Below are positions 21,220-30,780 of a stretch of DNA of 64,000 nucleotides, piece after piece (positions within the stretch are counted from its first letter, which is position 1; every line of letters begins with the position of its first letter). Made by a program: the position numbers and the translations under genes. The notes below the pieces were generated by a model. The model ran no database searches and was not told where the DNA came from. It worked only from the letters and a program-made list of their open reading frames with translations. The stretch comes from Oxalobacter sp. (lineage in GTDB: Bacteria; Pseudomonadota; Gammaproteobacteria; Burkholderiales; Burkholderiaceae_D), in contig QZKY01000006.1 of the NCBI GenBank assembly GCA_003605115.1, positions 35,592 to 99,591 of the forward strand. Direction: 5' to 3'.

Positions 21220-23100
21220 CTAGATTTCCACTTGCGTGCCCAGCTCAATTACCTGATTGGGTGGGATCTGATAGTAATCGGCAGCCCCGCGCGCGTTACG
21301 CGAGAGTGTGACGAAGAGATGTTCGCGCCAGGTACTCATGCCAGCGCCTGGCGTCGAAATGATGGTTTGACGCGAAATGAAGAATGAAGTCGACAGCATG
21401 TCGAATTCCAAGCCCAGCGGCTTGCACAATTCCAGGACGTATGGGATATCGGGCGCATCCTTGAAACCGTAATGTACGCGAATTTGGTAACACTCGTTTC
21501 CGAAATTTTGCAACTGGATGCGTTCTGCAATCGGTATCCAGGGCACTTCATGCATGTGAATGGTGAGAAAAATGACACGCTCATGCAAGATGCGATTGTG
21601 TTTGAGGTTATGCAGCATCGCGTGGGGGACGCCATCGTTTTCACCGCGCAGGAAAATCGCGGTACCCGGCACGCGCGTTGGTGGTACCAAAAAGAGTGAC
21701 TCCAGAAAACCATCCAGCGGGATCGCATGTTTCTTCAGGTTTTCACCAACGAGTTGTCGCCCGCGTCGCCAAGTCAGCATGATGGTGAAAAGGACGAGGC
21801 CGAGCAGCAAAGGGAACCAGCCGCCGCTCATCAGCTTGAGGGTGTTTGAGGAAAACAGAGCGATGTCAATCACAAGAAACAAGGAGCACAGACTTGAGGC
21901 CGCCGCAAGGCTATATTTCCAGTGGTAGCGAATGACGAAAAACGCCAGGATGGTTGTCATCGTCATGGTGGCGGTGACGGCAATGCCGTAGGCTGCCGCC
22001 AGTTCGTCCGAAGAACCGAATTCAATCACGGCCAGGATGACCGCAGCCAGTTGCAAGCCGTTGATAACGGGGATGAAAATTTGCCCCATCTCCTTGTCGG
22101 AGGTGAAAACAATTTTCATGCGCGGCAAAAGTCCTAGCGAAATCGCTTGCTTGGCCATGGAAAAGCTGCCGGAAATGGTGGCCTGCGACGCAATGACGGT
22201 GGCGAGTGTGGATAACATGACCAGCGGATAAATGCTCCAGGATTCCAGTTGCTGGAAAAAAGGATTGGAAATGGCCGCAGGGTTGGACAATAACAAGGCG
22301 CCCTGTCCGAGATAGTTGATGGCTAGCGAAGGGAAAACCACGAAAGACCATGCCACCCGGATCGGTTTGGCGCCAAAGTGCCCCATGTCAGCATATAACG
22401 CTTCCACGCCAGTGAATGCCAGCACGATGGCGCCAAGGGCGATGAAAGCAATCATGCGGTTTTTCAGCATGAAATTGACCGCGTGCCATGGATTAAGTGC
22501 AGCCAGAATTTCCGGGGATCGAAAAACATTGATCAACCCCAGAATGGCCAAAGTGGTAAACCACAAAATCATGACGGGGCCGAACCATTTTCCAATGCCA
22601 GAAGTGCCACGTGACTGAACGGCATAGAGCCCCAGCAAAACCACAACGGTGATGGGAACGACATAGGGCTTGAGTCCTGGCGCCGCAACTTCCAGACCCT
22701 CGATGGCAGAAAGCACCGAGATAGCGGGGGTAATGACACTCTCGCCAAAAAAGAGTGTTGAGCCGAAAATCCCGATCAGCATCAAGGGGAAATGCCAACG
22801 CGAACCTTTTGGCAAGGAGGACAGCGCAAGCGACATCAGCGCCATGACGCCACCCTCACCCCGGTTATCGGCACGCAAAACCATCGTCACGTACTTCAGC
22901 GAAACGATGATGATCAAGCCCCAGACGATAAGCGATACTGTGCCAAGGAGATTTGGGGTATTGAGCGTCAGGCCGTGTTCTGGAGAGAACACAGCCTTCA
23001 TCGTATACAAAGGGCTGGTACCGATATCGCCGTAGACGATGCCAATGGCGGCGATAGTCAGCGCAGCAATACTGCTGTTATGAGTCGGACGGGCTGCCAC
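21220..23100 (-). CDS. kup: KUP-family potassium transporter
   Basis: Inner-membrane K+ uptake protein. IGIVYGDIGTSPLYTMKAV is the family signature at the first membrane segment, and about twelve segments precede a cytosolic C-terminal domain. The ORF is open to an ATG at 23151, but the segment before residue 18 looks non-coding. A GTG at 23100 follows AAAAAGGTTAATC, giving 626 aa, which matches family length. The GTG start is preferred; the ATG at 23151 is the alternative. Confidence 0.93.
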   Translation of the reverse strand: MAARPTHNSSIAALTIAAIGIVYGDIGTSPLYTMKAVFSPEHGLTLNTPNLLGTVSLIVWGLIIIVSLKYVTMVLRADNRGEGGVMALMSLALSSLPKGSRWHFPLMLIGIFGSTLFFGESVITPAISVLSAIEGLEVAAPGLKPYVVPITVVVLLGLYAVQSRGTSGIGKWFGPVMILWFTTLAILGLINVFRSPEILAALNPWHAVNFMLKNRMIAFIALGAIVLAFTGVEALYADMGHFGAKPIRVAWSFVVFPSLAINYLGQGALLLSNPAAISNPFFQQLESWSIYPLVMLSTLATVIASQATISGSFSMAKQAISLGLLPRMKIVFTSDKEMGQIFIPVINGLQLAAVILAVIEFGSSDELAAAYGIAVTATMTMTTILAFFVIRYHWKYSLAAASSLCSLFLVIDIALFSSNTLKLMSGGWFPLLLGLVLFTIMLTWRRGRQLVGENLKKHAIPLDGFLESLFLVPPTRVPGTAIFLRGENDGVPHAMLHNLKHNRILHERVIFLTIHMHEVPWIPIAERIQLQNFGNECYQIRVHYGFKDAPDIPYVLELCKPLGLEFDMLSTSFFISRQTIISTPGAGMSTWREHLFVTLSRNARGAADYYQIPPNQVIELGTQVEI

Positions 23101-23341
23101 GATTAACCTTTTTGTGAGGTGCGGATTGGACGATAGGCCAAAGCTCCCCAAAACGCAAGCCCCTTTGCCAAGGGATCTGCGCCAAGTGGAAGGAGGTGAA
23201 GGCGGAGGAGAAAAAACAACAATTTATCGAGAGATTAAGGCTGAATTCCTCGACGCAACAGGTATGTTGTGCTATCGCGTTTTGGCGCCATCAGTTATCC
23301 TTGCACTTTGTTTTTTACGGCTCTCTTACTCTGACTGAACT

Positions 23342-25009
23342 ATGTCTCAATACGTATACACCATGAATGGCGTGGGCAAAATCGTCCCGCCCAAACGTCA
23401 AATCCTCAAGGATATTTATCTTTCTTTCTTTCCCGGCGCCAAGATTGGCGTGTTGGGCTTGAACGGCTCCGGCAAATCCACCTTGTTGCGCATCATGGCC
23501 GGCATTGACAAAGACATCATCGGCGAAGCGCGCCCGATGCCGAATTTGAAAATCGGTTACATGTCGCAGGAACCCGAACTCGATCCGGAGCACACGGTGC
23601 GTCAGGCCGTCGAAAGCGGTCTGGGCGAAGCGTTCGAGGCACGTGCCAAGCTGGACGCGGTGTATGCAGCTTACGCCGAGCCAGACGCCGATTTTGATGC
23701 ACTGGCCACTGAGCAAGCCAGACTGGAAGCGATATTAGCAGCCAGCGACGGCGGCAATCTGGAACAGCAACTTGAAATGGCCGCCGATGCGCTACGCCTG
23801 CCGCCCTGGGACATGAAAATCAGCGTGCTCTCCGGCGGTGAAAAACGTCGCGTTGCACTCTGCCGTTTGCTGCTCTCTCGCCCCGATATGTTGTTGCTGG
23901 ACGAACCAACCAACCATCTGGACGCCGAATCGGTGGAATGGCTTGAACAGTTCCTGCTCCGCTTTCCCGGCACCGTCGTTGCGATTACCCATGACCGCTA
24001 CTTCCTCGACAATGCCGCTGAATGGATTCTCGAACTGGATCGGGGTCACGGCATTCCGTGGAAAGGCAATTACAGCTCCTGGCTGGATCAAAAGGGCGCG
24101 CGCTTGAAGCAGGAAGAGTCGTCAGAATCGGCTCGCCAAAAAGCGATGGCGAAAGAACTGGAGTGGGTACGACAAAATCCCAAAGGTCGTCAGGCGAAAA
24201 GCAAGGCGCGTTTGGCACGTTTCAATGAGCTCTCCGAATACGAATATCAAAAACGAAATGAAACGCAGGAAATTTTCATTCCCGTATCAGAGCGTCTCGG
24301 CAATGAAGTCATCGAATTCAAGAATGTCTCCAAAGCGTTTGGTGATCGCCTGCTGATGGATAACGTGAGCTTCCGCGTGCCCGCAGGGGCGATTGTCGGG
24401 ATCATTGGCTCCAACGGTGCAGGTAAATCCACGCTGTTCCGCATGATTACCGGACAGGAAAAACCGGATAGCGGTGAAGTCGTCATCGGGTCGACCGCAA
24501 GAATTTCGATGGTCGATCAGTCACGCGACAATCTCGACGGCAGCAAGACCGTGTTCGAAGATGTTTCCGGCGGTGCGGATATTCTGACGGTGGGTCGTTT
24601 CGAAATGCCTTCGCGTGCGTATCTCGGGCGCTTCAACTTCAAAGGTTCCGATCAGCAGAAAAATGTTGGTACGCTCTCCGGCGGTGAACGCGGTCGTTTG
24701 CATCTCGCCAAAACGCTGCTCAAGGGCGGCAACGTGCTGCTGCTCGACGAACCGTCCAACGATCTCGACGTCGAAACCCTGCGAGCACTCGAAGAAGCGC
24801 TGCTCGAATTCGCTGGCAGCGTGCTGGTGATCTCGCATGATCGCTGGTTCCTTGATCGCATCGCCACGCACATTCTTGCGTTCGAAGGCAATTCGCAAGT
24901 GGTTTTCTTTGATGGAAACTATCAGGAATACGAAGCGGACAAGAAGAAGCGATTGGGTGAGGAAGGTGCGAAGCCGAAGCGGTTGAGGTATAAGCCGGTG
25001 ACAAGATGA
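23342..25009 (+). CDS. ettA: Energy-dependent translational throttle ATPase EttA
   Basis: ABC-F ATPase of 555 aa acting at the ribosomal E site. Two nucleotide-binding domains are seen. Walker A sequences are [16 protein letters not shown] and [14 protein letters not shown], signature loops [12 protein letters not shown] and [12 protein letters not shown], and Walker B sequences [11 protein letters not shown] and [11 protein letters not shown]. The linker containing [20 protein letters not shown] is the P-site interaction motif of EttA. The gene begins [19 protein letters not shown], which is also typical. Confidence 0.97.
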   Translation: MSQYVYTMNGVGKIVPPKRQILKDIYLSFFPGAKIGVLGLNGSGKSTLLRIMAGIDKDIIGEARPMPNLKIGYMSQEPELDPEHTVRQAVESGLGEAFEARAKLDAVYAAYAEPDADFDALATEQARLEAILAASDGGNLEQQLEMAADALRLPPWDMKISVLSGGEKRRVALCRLLLSRPDMLLLDEPTNHLDAESVEWLEQFLLRFPGTVVAITHDRYFLDNAAEWILELDRGHGIPWKGNYSSWLDQKGARLKQEESSESARQKAMAKELEWVRQNPKGRQAKSKARLARFNELSEYEYQKRNETQEIFIPVSERLGNEVIEFKNVSKAFGDRLLMDNVSFRVPAGAIVGIIGSNGAGKSTLFRMITGQEKPDSGEVVIGSTARISMVDQSRDNLDGSKTVFEDVSGGADILTVGRFEMPSRAYLGRFNFKGSDQQKNVGTLSGGERGRLHLAKTLLKGGNVLLLDEPSNDLDVETLRALEEALLEFAGSVLVISHDRWFLDRIATHILAFEGNSQVVFFDGNYQEYEADKKKRLGEEGAKPKRLRYKPVTR

Positions 25010-25012
25010 TTT

Positions 25013-25047
25013 AAAAATAGGGAGGCTAAATGCTTCCCTATTTTTTT
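25013..25047 (+). terminator. Intrinsic terminator after ettA
   Basis: AAAAATAGGGAGG pairs imperfectly with CTTCCCTATTTTT across a short loop, followed by a T run, 4 bp after the ettA stop. Confidence 0.85.
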
Positions 25048-25059
25048 GTGATGGTGTTG

Positions 25060-25150
25060 TCACCCCAGCGGAGGCTGGGATCCAGTGACATTATTCCTTC
25101 CCCTTGTGAGGGGGAAGGTTAGGTAGGGGGTGCGGCGTTCGGAATTTTCG
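25060..25150. repeat. Dispersed intergenic repeat elements
   Basis: CACCCCAGCGGAGGCTGGGA at 25061 onward, and then CCTTCCCC...GGGGGAAGG, are small hairpin-forming sequences of the kind found scattered through many proteobacterial genomes. They precede the large inverted repeat and contain no gene. Confidence 0.6.
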
Positions 25151-25414
25151 CCCCCTCTCCCCTCGCGGGAGAGGGATGGGGTGAGGGGGCATGAGCGAAC
25201 GTTGCAGTAGATTGAACTTGCCGGGGGTAGCCCGGCGGCTACCCACCTTTTTTGTGTCGCCAAAAAAGGTGGGCCAAAAAAAGCGACCGCGGCGCCGCTG
25301 AATTCCCGCTGCCAGTGCAGCAAAAGCGGGAAGCGAAAAAACTCGCTTCGCTCAAACAGTTTTCGCTTCTGATCCGCTTTTGCTTTCTGTCAGCGGCAGC
25401 GTCGCAAGCGGTTG
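25151..25414 (+). repeat. Left arm of a ~265 bp imperfect inverted repeat
   Basis: This block runs from CCCCCTCTCCCCTCGCGGGA to AGCGTCGCAAGCGG. It reappears in reverse at 26342-26610 with only scattered substitutions and small indels along its length. Sub-blocks shared by both arms are the GAGAGGG hairpin, AACGTTGCAGTAG, GCCGGGGGTAGCCCGGCGGC, GCGACCGCGGCGCCGCTGA, CTCGCTTCGCTCAAACAGTT and TGATCCGCTTTTGC. No convincing gene lies in it. Confidence 0.9.
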
Positions 25415-25484
25415 AGCTTGAAATAAACAAAGTAGACCGAAAATTTGAGGCTGACTACGCAGCAGATATCTAGCAGGAGGGAAT

Positions 25485-25706
25485 ATGGTTCCAATCGCAA
25501 AACGACTACTAAACATCCTTTCAATCATTTGTACTTTGTATTTGCTAACGCTTATATTCACTATGGTGACTGGTAGCGTAGCTAATTGGAGCCAGTTCAT
25601 CGGCATTAACTTTGGTCTTTTAGCTGTCGGATACACCATCATTGCGGCAATAAACTACATTGTTTTTGGTGAAGTCAGGCTATGGCATAAAAAGCCATCA
25701 CAGTGA
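25485..25706 (+). CDS. Small two-segment membrane protein, unknown
   Basis: 73 aa. Two hydrophobic segments (about residues 8-31 and 37-62) are followed by a short charged tail (EVRLWHKKPSQ). GCAGGAGGGAAT is a strong ribosome site before the ATG. I recognise no family. It is the first of two genes enclosed by the inverted repeat, and its base composition is clearly more AT-rich than the surrounding core genes, which points to acquired DNA. Confidence 0.7.
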   Translation: MVPIAKRLLNILSIICTLYLLTLIFTMVTGSVANWSQFIGINFGLLAVGYTIIAAINYIVFGEVRLWHKKPSQ

Positions 25707-25793
25707 AAATAAGGCCAGTCGTTTTTTAAGTGATGTGTAAATTACTTTTGTTCAATTTCCAGTTTCAAAGATATCGAAAAGGAATTTTCAAAC

Positions 25794-26294
25794 ATGGCGA
25801 ATTGGGTATCGATAGTAATCGCGGTGGCGGCATTAGGTGTGACTTTTTGGCAAGTCAGTGTTGCTCGTCGTCATAACAAACTTAGCGTTCTGCCGATGAT
25901 CGTGCATCACAACAAAAAAAACATCACCAATCAAGGAACCACGTTTAGTTATGTGATCAAAAACGTTGGTATAGGTCCGGCGCTAATTACTGATCGCTAT
26001 TTTGAGATCCAAAGCAATAGATTTATACCCAATGAAACTGGACATTTAATCAAGGAGTTGTGTGATAAATTGATTGGGCGCTCACACGAATACCATGTTC
26101 TTTCGTCAGGGATGTTCGGAGCCAAGGCTAAAATTCCTGCGGGTGCGGAGTTCACTCTAGCTGAGATTCTTTTCCCAAGAATTGTTCGCGAAGATCAGGT
26201 GCAAATTATTGAAGCACTGTTTGAGAAAGCAGCTTTTGTAATCAAGTATGAGTCAATTTATGGCGAGCAGTTTTCTTATCACACAGATGAGTGA
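25794..26294 (+). CDS. Membrane-anchored protein of unknown function
   Basis: 166 aa. One N-terminal membrane segment (WVSIVIAVAALGVTFWQVSV) is followed by a soluble domain of about 140 residues rich in Ile, Phe and Lys, with the stretch SYVIKNVGIGPALITDRYFE. AAGGAATTTTCAAAC precedes the ATG. The layout, a tail of beta-like strands on a single anchor, recalls many small uncharacterised proteins in accessory regions. I assign no function. It is AT-rich and lies 87 bp after the two-segment membrane gene, probably in one transcript. Confidence 0.7.
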   Translation: MANWVSIVIAVAALGVTFWQVSVARRHNKLSVLPMIVHHNKKNITNQGTTFSYVIKNVGIGPALITDRYFEIQSNRFIPNETGHLIKELCDKLIGRSHEYHVLSSGMFGAKAKIPAGAEFTLAEILFPRIVREDQVQIIEALFEKAAFVIKYESIYGEQFSYHTDE

Positions 26295-26341
26295 ACGACA
26301 CATGAGTCTTAACTTATGCGGAATCGTTGGTGGCTGTTTTT

Positions 26342-26610
26342 CAATCCGCTTGCGACGCTGCCGATGGCGGGGAGGCAAAAGCGGATCAAGAAGCAAAAAC
26401 TGTTTGAGCGAAGCGAGTTTTTTTGCTTCCCGCTTTGGCCTTCACGACAGCGGGGAAGTCAGCGGCGCCGCGGTCGCCTTTTTTGGCTTACCTTTTTTGG
26501 CGAAACAAAAAAGGTAAGTAGCCGCCGGGCTACCCCCGGCAAGTTCGACCTACTGCAACGTTTGATTATGTCCCCCTCACCCCAACCCTCTCCCGCGAGG
26601 GGAGAGGGGG
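26342..26610 (-). repeat. Right arm of the ~265 bp inverted repeat
   Basis: Reverse complement of 25151-25414 with roughly nine of ten bases alike by eye. Its outer end stops four bases from the priA stop codon. The CTCTCCCGCGAGGGGAGAG hairpin at its edge could serve as a terminator region for priA. Confidence 0.9.
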
Positions 26611-26614
26611 TAAG

Positions 26615-28651
26615 TTAAATATCCACCGGATCCACTTCCAGCGTCCACTTCACTCTCGTCTTCATCCCCCGCAATTCTGTCATCCACATTTTCAAAAACG
26701 CTTGCAGCGCAGGACGGGACGACGATTCAATCAGCAGTTGCGCGCGGTGGACATTGGCGACGCGTGTCATCGCCGCAGGCATGGCGGGATTGAGCGTGAC
26801 GTCGGGATGCGCAAGACCATCCACCGCTTCTTCCAGAAACGCAATCGCCGCCTCCAGCGTGCGGGCTTCGGCGCGAAGCAGAGCTTGATACTGAAAGGGC
26901 GGCAGTTGGGCTTGCTCGCGCTCTGCGAGCAGACTTGCGGCAAATTGATCGTAATTGTGCGCGATGAGCGCTGCATACATCGGATGATCGGGATAGCGCG
27001 TTTGGATAAGCACTTCGCTTACGCTGCCGCCATCTTTTTGCGCGGTGCGTCCGGCGCGCCCGGCGACTTGCATCAGTTGCGCGAACAGGCGCTCACTCGC
27101 GCGGTAGTCGTGTGAAAAGAGTGCGGTGTCGGGATTGAGTACGCCGACCAGCGTGAGGTTTTGAAAATCGTGTCCTTTGCCGACCATTTGCGTGCCGATC
27201 AAAATGTCCACCTCGCCGCGATGCACGGCATCGAAAGCTTCTTGCGCGCTGCCTTTGCGACGTGTGGAGTCGGCATCGATGCGCAACAGGCGTGCGTCCG
27301 GGAATTGGTGTTGGATGCTTTCTTCAATGCGTTGTGTGCCGCGTCCGAGGGGTTGCAGGTCGACGTTGCCGCAGGTCGGACAGGATTTCGGAATGCGCAA
27401 TTCCAGCGCGCAGTGATGGCAGCGCAAACGTTTTTCGGATTTATGCAGCACCATGAAGGCGGTGCAGCGTGTACAGTGGCTGACCCAGCCGCAGGCATCG
27501 CAGGCAATCACGGGCGCATAGCCGCGTCGGTTCAGAAACAACAGCGATTGTTCGCCGCGATCAAGTCGTTGTTGCAGCGCGTGCGTGAGTCCAGCGGTTA
27601 GACCTTCCACGGGTTTGTCGCGTTCCATGTTGATGAGGCGGATGGCTGGCAGGGCTGCATCCTGCACTGCGCGCGCTTTGAGTGCGAGTTTGCGATAGCG
27701 CCCCGATTGTGCGTGTTGCCAGCTTTCCAGCGAGGGTGTGGCCGAACCGAGTACGACCGGAATGTCGAGTTGTTGCGCCCGCCAGATGGCGAGATCGCGC
27801 GCCGAATAGCGCAAGCCTTCTTGTTGTTTGTATGAGGGGTCGTGTTCTTCATCGATGACGATCAGCTTCAGTTTGGGCATCGAGGCGAAAATGGCGAGGC
27901 GTGTGCCGAGCACGATGCGTGCCTGTCCGAGATGGGCGGCAAGCCAGTGGCGTAAGCGTTCACCCTCAGCCAAACCGCTATGCAGCGTGGCGACTGGCAC
28001 ATTGCCAAAGCGTGCGCGCACATTGTTTTCCAATTGCGGCGTGAGGTTAATTTCTGGCACCAGGATCAGGATTTGCGCGTCGCTCGATGTGTTGAGCAAT
28101 TGCGCGGCGGCGTGCAAATAAACTTCGGTTTTGCCGCTACCGGTGATGCCATGCAGCAGAAACGGCGCAAACTTCTGTGTGGAGACGATGGCGTCCACCG
28201 CCTGTTGTTGTTCGGCATTCAGTGCAGGTGCGGCGGCTGGGGCTGAAGCGGTATCAGGTGGTGTAGATATCTTTTTCAGTGCCCGATTGATCGATACGGG
28301 ATTCTCGCTGCGCAACATTTTGGGCAGCGAGGGGAGCATGATTTCGCCAAGCGGACGCTGGTAGTAGCCGGCAGCGAAGCGGCAAAGCGCAAGCCAGTCG
28401 TCGGAAAGCGGCGAAAGTTGATCGCGCACCGCGATCACGTTGCGAATTTTGTTGTCATCGATCTCGGATTCATCTTTGACGTGAACGATCAAGCCCATGA
28501 CCTCGCGCTTTCCAAATGGAACAAGCGCGAGTTGCCCTGAGAGCGGTAAAGAGGCGGGCAAAGATTCGGTATTTGAATTGGAAACCCAGCGATAATCAAA
28601 AAGCTTGTCAAGGGGGGTGTCCAGCGCAATTTGTAGGATACGACGCAACAT
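26615..28651 (-). CDS. priA: Primosomal replication-restart helicase PriA
   Basis: 678 aa from the ATG at 28651 (MLRRILQIALDTPLDKLFDY). An N-terminal 3'-DNA-binding domain is followed by helicase motifs: Walker A LLHGITGSGKTEVYL, then LIVIDEEHDPSYKQQ and VLGSATPSLESW. A zinc-binding module has paired cysteines CDACGWVSHCTRC and CHHCALELRIPKSCPTC. The helicase C-part includes ILIGTQMVGKGHDF. An ORF extension to 28720 is not needed and crosses a DnaA-box-like site. Confidence 0.96.
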   Translation of the reverse strand: MLRRILQIALDTPLDKLFDYRWVSNSNTESLPASLPLSGQLALVPFGKREVMGLIVHVKDESEIDDNKIRNVIAVRDQLSPLSDDWLALCRFAAGYYQRPLGEIMLPSLPKMLRSENPVSINRALKKISTPPDTASAPAAAPALNAEQQQAVDAIVSTQKFAPFLLHGITGSGKTEVYLHAAAQLLNTSSDAQILILVPEINLTPQLENNVRARFGNVPVATLHSGLAEGERLRHWLAAHLGQARIVLGTRLAIFASMPKLKLIVIDEEHDPSYKQQEGLRYSARDLAIWRAQQLDIPVVLGSATPSLESWQHAQSGRYRKLALKARAVQDAALPAIRLINMERDKPVEGLTAGLTHALQQRLDRGEQSLLFLNRRGYAPVIACDACGWVSHCTRCTAFMVLHKSEKRLRCHHCALELRIPKSCPTCGNVDLQPLGRGTQRIEESIQHQFPDARLLRIDADSTRRKGSAQEAFDAVHRGEVDILIGTQMVGKGHDFQNLTLVGVLNPDTALFSHDYRASERLFAQLMQVAGRAGRTAQKDGGSVSEVLIQTRYPDHPMYAALIAHNYDQFAASLLAEREQAQLPPFQYQALLRAEARTLEAAIAFLEEAVDGLAHPDVTLNPAMPAAMTRVANVHRAQLLIESSSRPALQAFLKMWMTELRGMKTRVKWTLEVDPVDI

Positions 28652-29128
28652 GTACTTAATGTAAAACCTTAAGAATTGAGCTAAGCGACCGTTGTGAAAG
28701 CATTTTTTGTCTATCCACAAAATGTGTGGATAACTTTGTGGGCAAAAAGCGCTTGACAGGCGTTGAAGCTAGATTTGACGCGGGTTTCAACAAACTGCAC
28801 ATTCCCGATGCAAAAAATAAGTTCTTAAAAATCAATAAGTTATAAATTTCATTCAGGGCGCAAAAAAATTTTTTAAAAAATACGACAACGCAATAAATTT
28901 GTGCATAAAGGTTTGTTTGAATGAAATTTTTGCAATCAAAAATGATCCTAGAAGGCAACATTATCGACGGATTTGGGTTCTGGGCGGGAGTGAAATGAGC
29001 CGCTATTTTGTGTTCTTATGCAAACGCTTGCCGAGGTTGGATGCCGCGATGTTTAAGCAATAATAACTAAACGATAATGCTGTCGCAGTGTAAATGTTCG
29101 TACGGAAATGACCCGCAGCATGAAACAC
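28652..29128. other. AT-rich intergenic region with DnaA-box-like sites
   Basis: No gene is seen in 477 bp. TGTGGATAA at 28724-28732 is a perfect DnaA box on the minus strand. CTATCCACA at 28711-28719 differs by one base and is inverted relative to it. TGTGCATAA at 28900-28908 fits the looser TTWTNCACA consensus. Between 28800 and 28960 the DNA is strongly AT-rich, with A and T runs. It could be a DnaA-controlled promoter region for priA or a DnaA-titration site. Confidence 0.5.
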
Positions 29129-29395
29129 CTAAATGCCCATGCGTCCCAGCGTTTCGGCGATTTCCCGAAGCGTACCTTCTATCGTGGGGTGTTGGGCGGC
29201 GAATCGCGCGGCATGTTCTCTGATGCGCTCGGCCAGCTCGCTGGCCTGCGACGGTGCCTCCTGCTTGTCGAGCAAAGCGCGAATGTCGCGATCAAGTATT
29301 TCCAGCAGGCTTTTCAATTCCTGATCGAGACGATCGGTTGATTGAAGTTCGGCATGAAGGGTCGCCAGGGTTTTCTTGAGATCGGTGGGGTTCAT
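29129..29395 (-). CDS. DUF4404 family protein
   Basis: 88 aa acidic, mostly helical protein. It begins MNPTDLKKTLATLHAELQST and contains ILDRDIRALLDKQEAPSQAS and FAAQHPTIEGTLREIAETLG, a pattern I associate with DUF4404. GGAGGTAACATC precedes the ATG at 29395, which fixes the start well. Function unknown. It lies downstream of mltA on the same strand. Confidence 0.82.
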   Translation of the reverse strand: MNPTDLKKTLATLHAELQSTDRLDQELKSLLEILDRDIRALLDKQEAPSQASELAERIREHAARFAAQHPTIEGTLREIAETLGRMGI

Positions 29396-29504
29396 GATGT
29401 TACCTCCGTGTGAAAACGGGGATGAAGAAGGCCGCGTAGCCAAGCATAACTCATACGTGCCAAAGAAACGAAGAGACGCGCTGGCCTTAATGTACTTCGC
29501 GCCA

Positions 29505-30671
29505 TCATCGTATGGTTTGCGTTGCGACAGACGATTTTGGGCGTAGCACCCACAGTGTAACGCGTTGCTTGGTTTTTCCCGCCACTTCGCCAGCCTCCGT
29601 GCCAAATCCCCAGAAATAATCGACGCGCGCACTGCCTTTGATGGCGCTGCCGGTATCTTGCGCCAGTGTCAGGCGTTGCAAGGGCATATTGCTCGCAGGA
29701 TGTGTGGAGGCGATAAAAACGGGTGCCCCCAGCGGAATAAAACTCGGATCGACTGCGACCGAGCGTCCGGCAGACAGGGGGATGCCCATTGCGCCTTTCG
29801 GGCCTTGCGCGGGGTTCGAAATTTTTTCTTCCCTGAAGAAGATGTAGCTGGGATTCGCGTTCAGCAATTCATCTTTGCGCCCAGGATTTTTGACCAGCCA
29901 TTCTTTGATGCGTTGTGCGGAGGCTTGTTCGAGCGGGATTTCGCCGCGATCTGCCAGATAGCGACCAATGGATTTGTAGGGATGCCCGTTTTGTTCGGCG
30001 TAAGCGAGGCGAACGGTTTCCTGCGTTTCAGCCAATTGCACGCGACCTGAGCCTTGGACTTGCAGGAAGAAGGCTTCAACCGGATCGTCTACCCACAGGA
30101 GCACCTTGCCATTGAATGTATCAGAGGAGGTGATTTCCGCGCGCGAGGGGTAAGGGATAATCTGGTTGCCGACGCGTTTGCCGCGCATGCGCGTACCCTT
30201 CAATTCTGGGTGGGTGCTGCTCAGATCTACAGACAGCAAGTCATCAGGTTTGGCGTACAGCGGTGTTTGAAAGGCGCCGCCACGTTGTCTGGAGCCGCGC
30301 AGCAGCGGTTCGTAGTAGCCGGTCATCAAGCCAGCATCGGTGGGGTTCTCTTCCGGGCTGTCGCTGCTGAGGGCGCGATAAGGGATGAAATACGATTCAA
30401 AAAAAGTGCGAATGGCGGTTGTATCGCTTGCATCGACCAAGTGCGCAGCGCCGCAAGGCGTTTTCCAGGTAACTTGCTTCTTCAATTTTTCGCAAGAGGC
30501 GAGAAAGGCAGGCCATGCTTCACGCAGGTCGTCATTCTCCCAGCCGTTAATGGCTGTGAAACGATCTTCAACGAGCAGATCAGCAGGTAAAGAAGCGGTA
30601 CGCAAGAAAGAGCAGCCGGCGAGCAAAGTGACGACGCACAGTAAAAGCACAGTAAGGAAGCGAGAAAACAT
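29505..30671 (-). CDS. mltA: Membrane-bound lytic murein transglycosylase A
   Basis: Outer-membrane lipoprotein that cleaves peptidoglycan, 388 aa. The signal peptide ends in the lipobox TLLAGCSF. The MltA domain shows GLMTGYYEPLLRGSRQRGGA and ILLWV-type strands near DDPVEAFFLQVQGSGRVQLA. The 3D domain at the C-terminus reads LAQDTGSAIKGSARVDYFWG, with the Asp residues of the active site. It is divergent from rpe. Confidence 0.95.
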   Translation of the reverse strand: MFSRFLTVLLLCVVTLLAGCSFLRTASLPADLLVEDRFTAINGWENDDLREAWPAFLASCEKLKKQVTWKTPCGAAHLVDASDTTAIRTFFESYFIPYRALSSDSPEENPTDAGLMTGYYEPLLRGSRQRGGAFQTPLYAKPDDLLSVDLSSTHPELKGTRMRGKRVGNQIIPYPSRAEITSSDTFNGKVLLWVDDPVEAFFLQVQGSGRVQLAETQETVRLAYAEQNGHPYKSIGRYLADRGEIPLEQASAQRIKEWLVKNPGRKDELLNANPSYIFFREEKISNPAQGPKGAMGIPLSAGRSVAVDPSFIPLGAPVFIASTHPASNMPLQRLTLAQDTGSAIKGSARVDYFWGFGTEAGEVAGKTKQRVTLWVLRPKSSVATQTIR

Positions 30672-30780
30672 GTCCGATCAGCCAAAAAGAGGGGCATTAA
30701 AAAGAGGATGGCGCACAAGACCGCCATTTTTACGCAAAACCGCCAACAGTATAAAATAACGGCTGGATAGAAAGAACCCT

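Noticed and set aside
25252..25473. 73-codon ORF in the left inverted-repeat arm
   Set aside because: It is the translation of the dispersed repeat; the same peptide pattern appears in the other arm.
25151..26610. CRISPR array or IS element at the inverted repeat
   Set aside because: There are only two inverted copies, no regular spacers, no transposase or cas gene.
28753..28781. TTGACA promoter on the plus strand upstream of priA
   Set aside because: No acceptable -10 lies at the right distance, and no plus-strand gene follows.
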